The position numbers and the translations under genes were made by a program. Shown here piece after piece: positions 5,599 to 12,009 of a stretch of DNA of 14,307 bases; position 1 is the stretch's first letter; every line of letters starts with the position of its first letter. Where the stretch lies: assembly GCA_026786045.1 (NCBI GenBank), contig JAJAYV010000148.1:1-14307 (forward strand). The letters are read 5' to 3'. Below the pieces are notes generated by a model. That model was not told where the DNA came from and ran no database searches. It saw only the letters and a list, made by a program, of their open reading frames with translations. The stretch is from Frankiaceae bacterium. Its GTDB lineage: Bacteria; Actinomycetota; Actinomycetes; Mycobacteriales; SCTD01.

Positions 5599-6569
5599 TG
5601 GCCGACACGATGCGGGCGGCCCGCTTCGAAGCCGCGACGCGCCGGCTCGACGTCGTCGACGTGCCGGTCCCGGTGCCCGGGCCGACCGAGGTGCTCGTCC
5701 GGGTCGAGGCCTGCGGCATCGGCCTGTCCGACGTCCACCTGCTCGAGGGGACGCTGCCCGGGCCGCTGCCCGTGGTCACCCCCGGCCACGAGTCCGCCGG
5801 CACCGTCGCCCGGGTCGGCGCCCTGGTCCCCGGCTGGGTCCAGGGGGACCGCGTGCTGATGGCCGGCGGCCGCAACTGCGGCACCTGCCGGTGGTGCGTA
5901 CGCGGCCGGTTCGAGGAGTGCGAGGCCTTCGAGATCGTGGGCTTCAGCTTCGACGGCGCCTGGGCGCAGTACGTCGTCGTCCCGTAAGCCGCCCTGACCG
6001 AGCGCGCGGCCCTGCGCCCCGGCGAGGCGATCGGGCTGTGGGGCATCGGCGGGCTGGGCGTGCACGCCGTGCAGGTCGCCCGGATAGTCGGCGCCGGCCC
6101 GATCGTCGCGGTCGACCCGTTGCCGAGCGCGCGCGAGCGGGCGCTGCGGCTCGGCGCCGACCACGCGCTCGACCCGACCGCCGTCGACGTCGTCGAGGAG
6201 GTCCGCCGGATCACCAGCGGCCGGATGCTCGACGTCGCCGTCGACCTCGTCGGCGCCAACGTCGTGCTCGCGCAGGCCGCCGCGAGCCTGGGCCGCTTCG
6301 GCCGCTGCGTCATGGTCGGGCTCTCGCTCGACGACGTCGCGCTCGGTCCGGGGGTCTTCTTCGGCGTCCAGTCGCAGTCGCTGCTCGGCCACCTCGGCTA
6401 CAAGAAGCGCCACCTCGACGAGCTCGTCACGCTCGTCGAGCTCGGCCGCCTCGACGTGTCCGGCTCGGTGAGCGACGTGCTGCCGCTCGAGCAGGTCGGC
6501 CGCGGCGTGGAGCGCCTCAGGAGCAAGGAGGGCGACCCGGTCCGCCTCGTCGTCCAGCCCTGGACCTGA
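5598..6569 (+). pseudogene. Zinc-dependent alcohol dehydrogenase (MDR family), disrupted
   Basis: This is a medium-chain dehydrogenase/reductase interrupted by TAA at 5985-5987. The first 129 residues form the GroES-like catalytic half: Cys39 and His64-Glu65 of the catalytic zinc site, and the structural zinc cysteines 94, 97, 100 and 108. After the stop the same frame continues with LRPGEAIGLWGIGGLGVHAV, the NAD(P)-binding Rossmann loop, and runs intact to 6569. The joined frame totals 323 sense codons, short of the usual 345-350. About 27 residues normally lying between '…YVVVP' and '…YAALT' are absent exactly at the stop. Reading TAA as a mutated TAC would restore Tyr before AALT. So there are two lesions: an in-frame deletion and a nonsense change. 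No good start or ribosome site serves the second half. The ATG overlaps the upstream ligase stop, so the gene was once coupled to it. A sequencing error could explain the stop but hardly the missing residues. Confidence 0.85.
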
Positions 6570-6577
6570 CCGCGTCG

Positions 6578-6583
6578 TAGCGT
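6578..6583 (+). promoter_or_regulatory. candidate -10 box giving a leaderless start (TAGCGT)
   Basis: TAGCGT ends 7 bases before the ATG at 6591, the classic spacing for a leaderless actinobacterial mRNA whose first base is the start codon. No Shine-Dalgarno sequence is present in the gap, which fits. Confidence 0.5.
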
Positions 6584-6590
6584 CGGACGC

Positions 6591-7523
6591 ATGTCCCTGA
6601 CGCCCGACGACCCGACCCCCGACACCCCGCCCGAGCAGGTCACCGCGGTGGCTGAGCGGCGCGCCGCTGCCCGCGCCGCGAAGGACTTCGCCGCGAGCGA
6701 CCGACTGCGCGACGAGATCGCCGACGCCGGCTGGGTGGTGCGCGACGGACCCGACGGCTGGACGCTCGCGCCCCGGCCGCCGTACGCCGTCGTGGCCTCG
6801 GTCGACGCGCTGCCCGACCGCAGCGCCGAGCCCGACACGCACCGCTGCACCGTGGCGCTGCTCGTCGAGGGCTGGCCCGAGGACGTCCGGACCTGCGTGG
6901 AGGCGCTGCTCGCGCACGCGCCCGCCGACGTGCAGGTCGTGCTGCTGGAGAACGGCAGCACCGACGCGGGCGCCGTCGTGCACGAGCTCGCCGCGCACGA
7001 CCGGGTCAGCGAGCTGCACGTCGAGCGCGCCGCGGGCTGGTCGCAGGCGCGGCAGGCGCTGGTGCGCGCCGACACCGCCGCCGTGCACGTCCTGATGGAC
7101 CTGTCGACGGTGCTGGAGGGCGACGGCATCGGGCCGTTGCTCGACGCCCTCGACGACCCGGCGACCATCGGGGCCGGCTGGCGCGGGGTGCGGGTGCAGG
7201 ACGGCTGGACCGATTTCGAGGACGCCGGGCCGGGCGAGGTCGAGGCGCTGCTCGGCTACCTGCTGGCGGTGCGCCGCAGCGCCGCGCTGCAGGTGCCGCT
7301 GCCGGCCAAGGCGCGCTTCTACCGCAACGCCGACATGGAGTGGTCGTTCCTGCTGCGCGAGGCCGGGCTCGGGCGCCTGGTCGCCGTCGACGTGCCGGTG
7401 CGCCAGGACCGGCACCGCGGCTACCACGACAGCGACCCGGCCTACCGCGACAAGGAGAGCCGCAAGACCTACGACCGCTTCCTGCAGCGCTTCCGCAGCC
7501 GCGAGGAGCTGCGCCTGCGCTGA
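6591..7523 (+). CDS. Glycosyltransferase-like protein with CysRS-type N-terminal hairpin
   Basis: This 310-residue cytoplasmic protein has two parts. Residues 17-62 (AARAAKDFAASDRLRDEIAD, then WVVRDGPDGWTLAP) look like the small C-terminal hairpin of cysteinyl-tRNA synthetase. Residues 86-305 resemble a GT-A fold family 2 glycosyltransferase: an initial strand TVALLVEGWPEDVRTCVEAL, LLENGSTD at 118-125, a strand ending in MD (Asp170), and NADMEWSFLLREAG (246-259). The DxD metal motif is not intact: Asp170 is followed by Leu-Ser. Metal and sugar-nucleotide binding are therefore uncertain. There are no membrane segments. ATG 6591 has no ribosome site and may be leaderless. A 19-base palindrome follows the stop. 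The protein could be a non-enzymatic GT-like protein; the donor, acceptor and role are unknown. Confidence 0.75.
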   Translation: MSLTPDDPTPDTPPEQVTAVAERRAAARAAKDFAASDRLRDEIADAGWVVRDGPDGWTLAPRPPYAVVASVDALPDRSAEPDTHRCTVALLVEGWPEDVRTCVEALLAHAPADVQVVLLENGSTDAGAVVHELAAHDRVSELHVERAAGWSQARQALVRADTAAVHVLMDLSTVLEGDGIGPLLDALDDPATIGAGWRGVRVQDGWTDFEDAGPGEVEALLGYLLAVRRSAALQVPLPAKARFYRNADMEWSFLLREAGLGRLVAVDVPVRQDRHRGYHDSDPAYRDKESRKTYDRFLQRFRSREELRLR

Positions 7524-7524
7524 C

Positions 7525-7543
7525 CTTGCACCTCCGGTGCAAG
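7525..7543. promoter_or_regulatory. Perfect 8-bp palindrome between the GT-like gene and the monooxygenase
   Basis: CTTGCACC-TCC-GGTGCAAG is a perfect dyad with a 3-base centre. It starts two bases after the upstream stop and ends 18 bases before the TAGCCT box of the next gene, so its right arm reaches the -35 region. It could be a short terminator hairpin or an operator for a repressor such as a TetR-family protein. No regulator gene is adjacent. Confidence 0.5.
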
Positions 7544-7561
7544 AACCCCTGCACGCCGTCG

Positions 7562-7567
7562 TAGCCT
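7562..7567 (+). promoter_or_regulatory. candidate -10 box for the monooxygenase (TAGCCT)
   Basis: TAGCCT lies 35 bases before the TTG start. A transcription start near 7574 leaves a 23-base leader containing AGGAG. It is the same hexamer as that proposed for tRNA-Thr. Confidence 0.43.
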
Positions 7568-7596
7568 GCGGCACCGACGACCAGGCAGGAGCACCC

Positions 7597-9090
7597 TTGA
7601 CGGACCTCCCCGACCACGTACGCGTGGCGGTGATCGGCAGCGGCTTCTCCGGCATCGGTACCGCTGTGCGGCTCGCCCAGGCAGGCGAGCACGACGTCGT
7701 GGTGCTCGAGCGGGCGGGCAGCGTCGGCGGCACCTGGCGGGACAACACCTACCCGGGCTGCGCCTGCGACGTGCCCAGCCACCTCTACTCGTTCTCCTTC
7801 GCGCCCAACCCCGACTGGTCGCGGGCCTTCAGCCGGCAGCCCGAGATCCGGGCCTACCTCGAGCGGGTCTGCGACGACTTCGGCGTCCGGTCGCAGCTGC
7901 ACCTGGACACCGAGCTGCTCGCCGGCACCTGGGACGACGCGGCCGCGCTCTGGCGGCTCGAGACCAGCCGGGGCCCGCTCACCGCCGACCTGCTCGTCAG
8001 CGGCTGCGGCGGCCTGGTGGAGCCGGCCTACCCCGACCTGCCCGGGCTGGAGACCTTCGCCGGCCCGGTCTTCCACTCCGCGCGCTGGGACCACGACGTC
8101 GACCTGGCCGGCAAGCGGATCGCCGTCATAGGCACCGGCGCCTCGGCGATCCAGTTCGTCCCGGAGCTCCAGCCTGAGGCCGACAGGCTGGTGCTGTTCC
8201 AGCGCACCCCGCCGTGGGTCCTGCCGCGGATGGACCGGGAGTACGGCCAGAAGCAGAAGGACCTGTTCCGCGAGCACCCGGCCTTGCAGCGCGTGGCGCG
8301 CACCGGCCAGTACTGGTTCCGCGAGTGGAACCTGCTCGCCTTCACCGGCAAGGGCGGGCTGCGCCGCAAGGCCGAGCAGGAGGCGCGCAAGCACCTCGAG
8401 CGGCAGGTCCCGGACCCCGAGCTCCGCGAGCGGCTGACCCCCGACTACGCCATCGGCTGCAAGCGGGTGCTGATCAGCAACGACTACTACCCGGCGGTCT
8501 CGCAGGACAACGTCGACGTGGTGACCAGCGGCATCGCCGAGGTGCGCCCGCACGCCGTGGTCGACGCCGACGGGGTGGAGCACGAGGTCGACGTCATCGT
8601 CCTGGGCACCGGCTTCCGGGTCATGGACATCCCGGTCGCGCACCGCCTGACCGGCCGCGAGGGCCGCACCCTGTCCGAGGAGTGGCAGCAGACCGGCGCC
8701 GCCGCGCACCGTGGCACCACCGTCGCCGGCTTCCCCAACCTGTTCCTGCTGCTCGGCCCGAACACCGCGCTGGGCCACAGCAGCGTCGTCTTCATGATCG
8801 AGGCTCAGATCGCCTACGTCGTGAAGGCGCTCGAGGCGCTCGAGGAGTACGACGCCCGCGCGCTCGAGGTCCGGCGCGAGGCGCAGGACGCCTACGACGC
8901 GCAGCTGCAGGCCCAGCTCGAGACGACGGTGTGGAACTCCGGCGGCTGCCGGTCCTGGTACCGCGACGAGGACGGCCGCAACTTCACCCTGTGGCCCACC
9001 CACACATACACGTTCAAGCGGCAGCTGTCCCGGTTCGACGCCGAGGCCTACGCGCTGCGCACCCCCGCCCGAGTCCAGGAGCCCGTGTGA
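7597..9090 (+). CDS. Baeyer-Villiger-type flavin monooxygenase
   Basis: This 497-residue enzyme uses FAD, NADPH and O2, typically to insert oxygen next to a ketone and make an ester or lactone. The FAD-binding loop GSGFSG is at 14-19. The Baeyer-Villiger fingerprint FAGPVFHSARWD (FxGxxxHxxxWD) is at 154-165. The NADPH loop GTGASA is at 179-184. GGTWRDNTYPGCACDVPSHL near residues 45-65 is typical of this family. The TTG at 7597 is the likely start: AGGAG (7587-7591) lies 5 bases upstream, and the Rossmann strand begins a few residues in. An in-phase GTG at 7537 would add 20 unrelated residues and lies inside a palindrome. The stop overlaps the start of the next gene (GTGA), so the two are coupled. 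The substrate (cyclic ketone, aryl ketone, steroid or thioamide as for EthA-like enzymes) cannot be told. Confidence 0.92.
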   Translation: MTDLPDHVRVAVIGSGFSGIGTAVRLAQAGEHDVVVLERAGSVGGTWRDNTYPGCACDVPSHLYSFSFAPNPDWSRAFSRQPEIRAYLERVCDDFGVRSQLHLDTELLAGTWDDAAALWRLETSRGPLTADLLVSGCGGLVEPAYPDLPGLETFAGPVFHSARWDHDVDLAGKRIAVIGTGASAIQFVPELQPEADRLVLFQRTPPWVLPRMDREYGQKQKDLFREHPALQRVARTGQYWFREWNLLAFTGKGGLRRKAEQEARKHLERQVPDPELRERLTPDYAIGCKRVLISNDYYPAVSQDNVDVVTSGIAEVRPHAVVDADGVEHEVDVIVLGTGFRVMDIPVAHRLTGREGRTLSEEWQQTGAAAHRGTTVAGFPNLFLLLGPNTALGHSSVVFMIEAQIAYVVKALEALEEYDARALEVRREAQDAYDAQLQAQLETTVWNSGGCRSWYRDEDGRNFTLWPTHTYTFKRQLSRFDAEAYALRTPARVQEPV

Positions 9091-10118
9091 ACAAGACCAA
9101 GGCCCTCGGCCTGACCGCCGCCGTCGTGGGTGGCGCCGTGCTGGTGCGCCGGGCGACCGCCGCCGCGGCCCTGCCGGTGCCGGCACCGCTGCCGCCGCCC
9201 GTCAGCCGGGACCGCACCGTCCGCACCGAGGACGGCGTCGAGCTGTCCGTGCACGAGCACGGCGAGAAGGACAGCGCGAGCGCGACGGTGGTGCTCGCGC
9301 ACGGCTACGTGCAGAGCTCGAGGCTCTGGAACGGTCAGGTGCGCGACCTGGTCGACGCCCGGCCCGACCTCAGGGTCGTGACCTACGACCACCGCGGCCA
9401 CGGCCGGTCCGGCCGTACCGAGCGCCACCGCGCGACGATCCAGCAGCTCGGCCGCGACCTCGCCCGCGTCGTCGAGGCGGTCGCCCCGACCGGCCCGGTC
9501 GTCGTCGGCGGCCACTCGATGGGCGGCATGACCGTGATGGCGCTGGCCGAGGAGCACCCCGAGCTGTTCGCAGAGCGCATCGTGGGCGCGGCCTTCGTCG
9601 GCACGTCGGCCGGCGAGCTGGCCGACGTGACGTACGGCCTGCCCGCTCCGGTCGCCAAGGCCGTCAAGGCGCTCATGCCCCGCCTGAACGAAGCCGCCGT
9701 CAAGGCCGAGGCCAAGGGCAAGGCCCGCAAGGTCGGTGCCGGCGACGCGTGGATGACCTTCCCGAGGGGTGCCGACAAGGCGCTGGTGCGGGAGGTGCTC
9801 GACGTGCACCGCGACTGCTCGGCCGAGACGGTCGCGGCCTTCCTGCCGACCTTCTCCGACCACGACCGGCGGACCGCGCTGGCGGCCCTCGCGCACGTCC
9901 CGACCGTCGTGGTCGTCGGCGACAGGGACGTGCTCTGCCCGCTGCCGCACAGCCGGGCGCTGGCCGACGCGCTACCGACCAGCGAGCTGACCGTGTTCCC
10001 CGGGGTGGGCCACATGGTCCACCTGGAGCGCCGCGCCGAGGTCAGCCGGATCCTGCTGTCCCTCGTGGACCGCGCCACCACCGGCGCCCCTCGGTCCCTT
10101 GCGACGGCGCCGGGCTGA
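9087..10118 (+). CDS. Alpha/beta hydrolase, N-terminally membrane-anchored
   Basis: This is a 343-residue serine hydrolase. The triad is visible: Ser144 in GGHSMGG, Asp281 in GDRDVLCP and His309 in GVGHMVHLERR. LAHGYVQSSRLW with YDHRGHGRSGRT supplies the oxyanion-hole region. A hydrophobic stretch at about 7-33 (ALGLTAAVVGGAVLV, then Arg-Arg and an Ala/Pro-rich run) looks like a membrane anchor or signal peptide. A Lys/Ala-rich helix (about 190-215) forms the cap. The GTG start overlaps the monooxygenase stop by two bases, with AGGAG (9077-9081) 5 bases upstream. Coupling to a Baeyer-Villiger enzyme suggests it cleaves the ester or lactone made by that enzyme, which is an inference. Epoxide or lipid ester hydrolysis are alternatives. 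It converges on the aminotransferase gene with a 14-base gap and no terminator hairpin. Confidence 0.88.
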   Translation: MNKTKALGLTAAVVGGAVLVRRATAAAALPVPAPLPPPVSRDRTVRTEDGVELSVHEHGEKDSASATVVLAHGYVQSSRLWNGQVRDLVDARPDLRVVTYDHRGHGRSGRTERHRATIQQLGRDLARVVEAVAPTGPVVVGGHSMGGMTVMALAEEHPELFAERIVGAAFVGTSAGELADVTYGLPAPVAKAVKALMPRLNEAAVKAEAKGKARKVGAGDAWMTFPRGADKALVREVLDVHRDCSAETVAAFLPTFSDHDRRTALAALAHVPTVVVVGDRDVLCPLPHSRALADALPTSELTVFPGVGHMVHLERRAEVSRILLSLVDRATTGAPRSLATAPG

Positions 10119-10124
10119 CCGGGC

Positions 10125-10140
10125 CTACTGGGCTACTGGG
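10125..10140. repeat. 8-bp tandem duplication over the aminotransferase stop codon
   Basis: CTACTGGG occurs twice in a row (10125-10132 and 10133-10140). On the minus strand each unit reads CCCAGTAG. The unit at 10133-10140 supplies the last bases of the gene and its TAG stop, and the other lies just beyond it. This looks like a small replication-slippage duplication. Confidence 0.8.
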
Positions 10141-11368
10141 CCTCGGCGAGCAGGGCGGCCAGCCGGCTGACGCCCTTCTCGAGGTCCTCGTCGCCGAGGG
10201 CGTAGGACAGCCGGAAGTAGCCGGGCGTACCGAAGGCCTCGCCCGGGACGACCGCCACGCCGACCTCGTCGAGGATCAGCTCGGCCAGCTCGACGGAGCT
10301 CGTCGGGGTGCGCCCGCGCAGCGACTTGCCGAGCACGCCCTTGACCGAGGGGTAGGCGTAGAAGGCCCCCTCGGGGACCGGGCAGGTGATTCCCGGGATC
10401 TGGTTGAGCATCCGCACCATCGTCTGGCGGCGGCGGTCGAAGGCCGCCCGCATCTCGGCGACGGCCGACAGGTCGCCGGTCAGCGCCTCGATCGCCGCGG
10501 CCTGCGCCACGTTGTTGACGTTGGAGGTCGCGTGCGACTGCAGGTTCGTCGCAGCCTTGATCACGTCGACCGGGCCGAGCATCCAGCCGACCCGCCAGCC
10601 GGTCATGGCGTAGGTCTTGGCGACGCCGTTGACGACCACGCAGGTGTCGGCGAGCTCGGGCACGACGACCGGCATCGAGACGTGCTCGGCGTCGCCGTAG
10701 ACCAGGTGCTCGTAGATCTCGTCGGCGACGACCCAGATGCCGTGCTCGAGCGCCCAGCGGCCCACGGCCTCCACCTCGGCGGGGGAGGCCACCGCGCCGG
10801 TCGGGTTCGAGGGCGAGCACCACAGCAGCACCTTGGTGCGCTCGGTGCGGGCGGCCTCGAGCTGCTCGACGGTGACCCGGTAGCCCTGGTCCTCGGTGGT
10901 GACGACGTCGACCGGCACCCCGCCGGCGAGCTTCACGGCCTCCGGGTAGGTGGTCCAGTACGGCGCCGGCAGCAGCACCTCGTCGCCCGGGTCGAGCAGC
11001 GTCGCGAACGCCGAGTACACCGCCTGCTTGCCGCCGTTGGTCACCAGCACCTGCGCGGCGGTGACCTCGTAGCCGCTGTCGCGGGCGGTCTTGGCGACGA
11101 TCGCGGTCTTGAGCGTGGGCATTCCGCCGGCCGGGGTGTAGCGGTGGTTGCTCGGGTCCGCGCAGGCCCGCTCGGCAGCGGCGACGACGGGGGCGGGGGT
11201 CGGGAAGTCGGGCTCGCCGGCGCCAAAGCCCACGACGTCCTCGCCGGCGGCCTTCTTGGCCTTGGCCTTGGCGTCGACGGCCAGCGTCGCCGACTCGGTG
11301 ATGCTCCCGATCCGGCTCGAGACGCGCGGGCGGGCGGAGGTCGGTGCGGGAGTTCCGGAACCAGTCAT
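10133..11368 (-). CDS. aspC: Pyridoxal-phosphate aspartate aminotransferase (class I/II)
   Basis: This is a 411-residue cytoplasmic enzyme that moves the amino group between aspartate (or a related amino acid) and 2-oxoglutarate using PLP. The motifs, numbered from the chosen start, are GAGEPDFPTP (49-58), YTPAGGMPTLK (77-87), CSPSNPTGAV with Asn188, VADEIYEHLVY with Asp216 and Tyr219, and the Schiff-base Lys251 in NGVAKTYAMTGWRVGW. GYFRLSYA near the end carries the substrate carboxylate-binding Arg. These are features of the bacterial Igamma aspartate aminotransferases. ATG 11368 gives a typical N-terminus (…RVSSRIGSITESATLAVD). A second ATG 9 bases upstream (11377) is equally possible, and neither has a good ribosome site. 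The frame stays open to 11782, but that part is antisense to tRNA-Trp. The gene diverges from tRNA-Trp. Other amino-donor specificities are possible. Confidence 0.92.
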   Translation of the reverse strand: MTGSGTPAPTSARPRVSSRIGSITESATLAVDAKAKAKKAAGEDVVGFGAGEPDFPTPAPVVAAAERACADPSNHRYTPAGGMPTLKTAIVAKTARDSGYEVTAAQVLVTNGGKQAVYSAFATLLDPGDEVLLPAPYWTTYPEAVKLAGGVPVDVVTTEDQGYRVTVEQLEAARTERTKVLLWCSPSNPTGAVASPAEVEAVGRWALEHGIWVVADEIYEHLVYGDAEHVSMPVVVPELADTCVVVNGVAKTYAMTGWRVGWMLGPVDVIKAATNLQSHATSNVNNVAQAAAIEALTGDLSAVAEMRAAFDRRRQTMVRMLNQIPGITCPVPEGAFYAYPSVKGVLGKSLRGRTPTSSVELAELILDEVGVAVVPGEAFGTPGYFRLSYALGDEDLEKGVSRLAALLAEAQ

Positions 11369-11446
11369 GGCACCCATCGTCGCGCGCCCGTCCAGCGGGC
11401 GACCACCCGGGGCGGGCCCGGCGGGCCGCGCGGCAGCCGGAGCAGG

Positions 11447-11475
11447 TTGGACCCCGACGGCCGACGCCGTACACT
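11447..11475 (+). promoter_or_regulatory. Sigma-70-type promoter for tRNA-Trp and probably secE-nusG
   Basis: The -35 box TTGGAC (11447-11452) and the -10 box TACACT (11470-11475) are separated by exactly 17 bases. This is the best promoter match in the window for the housekeeping sigma factor. The predicted start is near 11482, leaving a 70-base leader before tRNA-Trp. The rest of the 183-base gap between aspC and the tRNA is GC-rich with nothing else recognisable. No clear promoter for aspC is visible in it on the minus strand. Confidence 0.72.
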
Positions 11476-11551
11476 CGTTCGTCTGGGGGCCTACGCCTCT
11501 GCTCCGGCGCGCCCGCGCTCCGGGGCGGTGTGCAGCAGTGCTGGCCCTCGG

Positions 11552-11625
11552 AGGGGTGTAGCTCAGTTGGCCAGAGCGCCGGTCTCCAAAACCGGATGTC
11601 GCAGGTTCGACTCCTGTCACCCCTG
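11552..11625 (+). tRNA. tRNA-Trp (CCA)
   Basis: This is a 74-base tRNA. The acceptor pairs AGGGGTG (11552-11558) with CACCCCT (11618-11624), with discriminator G11625. The anticodon stem CCGGT/ACCGG encloses CTCCAAA, with anticodon CCA at 11586-11588. The T arm has GGTTCGACTCC. The terminal CCA is not encoded. It stands 56 bases before secE, as in most actinobacteria, and is probably processed out of a tRNA-secE-nusG transcript. A small GCCCG/CGGGC hairpin (11644-11658) lies between the two. Confidence 0.97.
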
Positions 11626-11681
11626 CAGCAACGCACCACCCCAGCCCGCGAGCGGGCGCCCGACCAGACGATGAGGACTGC

Positions 11682-11954
11682 ATGAGCGACAGCGCGGGGA
11701 CCGCGACCGGTCTCGGCACGCCTGACCGCCCCGAGCGGGCCGGCAAGGAGCGTCGCCCTGGTCGGCTGCGTCGGGTGATCACCTTCTACAAGCAGGTCGT
11801 CGCCGAGCTGCGCAAGGTCATCTGGCCGACGCGCCGCGAGCTGCTGACCTACACGGCCGTCGTGCTCGTCTTCGTCGTGTTCATGGTCGCCGTCGTCAGC
11901 CTGTTCGACTTCGTGTTCAGCCAGGGCGTGCTCGCGGTCTTCGGCAACGGCTAG
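11682..11954 (+). CDS. secE: Preprotein translocase subunit SecE
   Basis: SecE is a 90-residue component of the SecYEG protein-conducting channel in the cytoplasmic membrane. It clamps the two halves of SecY. The conserved amphipathic helix FYKQVVAELRKVIWPTRREL (35-54) is followed by one membrane helix (about 57-78). This is the short, single-spanning form usual in Gram-positive bacteria, with a charged, low-complexity N-terminus of about 30 residues. The ATG at 11682 follows GAGGA (11673-11677) at 4 bases. nusG begins 55 bases downstream. No promoter is evident in that gap, so the two are likely cotranscribed. Confidence 0.97.
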   Translation: MSDSAGTATGLGTPDRPERAGKERRPGRLRRVITFYKQVVAELRKVIWPTRRELLTYTAVVLVFVVFMVAVVSLFDFVFSQGVLAVFGNG

Positions 11955-12009
11955 CCCGTCCTGCTCCGCACCGCACCCGCCCTCCCCCCGACCAGAACAG
12001 GACGTCCAC

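Noticed and set aside
5985..5987. Programmed read-through or recoding at the stop in the dehydrogenase
   Set aside because: TAA is not a selenocysteine codon and is the tightest stop. The missing residues at the same place point to damage instead.
6060..6569. Second half of the dehydrogenase as an independent gene starting at GTG 6060
   Set aside because: The start would fall inside the Rossmann loop, there is no ribosome site, and the family N-terminus would be missing. Better seen as part of a pseudogene.
7537..7596. Upstream GTG start for the monooxygenase
   Set aside because: It lies within a palindrome, has no ribosome site and adds 20 residues unlike the family. TTG 7597 has AGGAG at the right distance.
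5316..7748. 810-codon minus-strand open frame
   Set aside because: It covers the ligase end, the dehydrogenase and the GT-like gene in antisense. Composition is biased, no motifs are present, and the sense strand has clear families.
7006..9186. 726-codon minus-strand open frame
   Set aside because: It is antisense to the GT-like gene and the monooxygenase, whose motifs are unambiguous on the plus strand.
9749..11674. 641-codon plus-strand open frame
   Set aside because: It is antisense to aspC and runs through tRNA-Trp; a shadow frame.
11369..11782. N-terminal extension of the aminotransferase to 11782
   Set aside because: The extra sequence is antisense to tRNA-Trp and its promoter and encodes Arg/Pro-rich noise.
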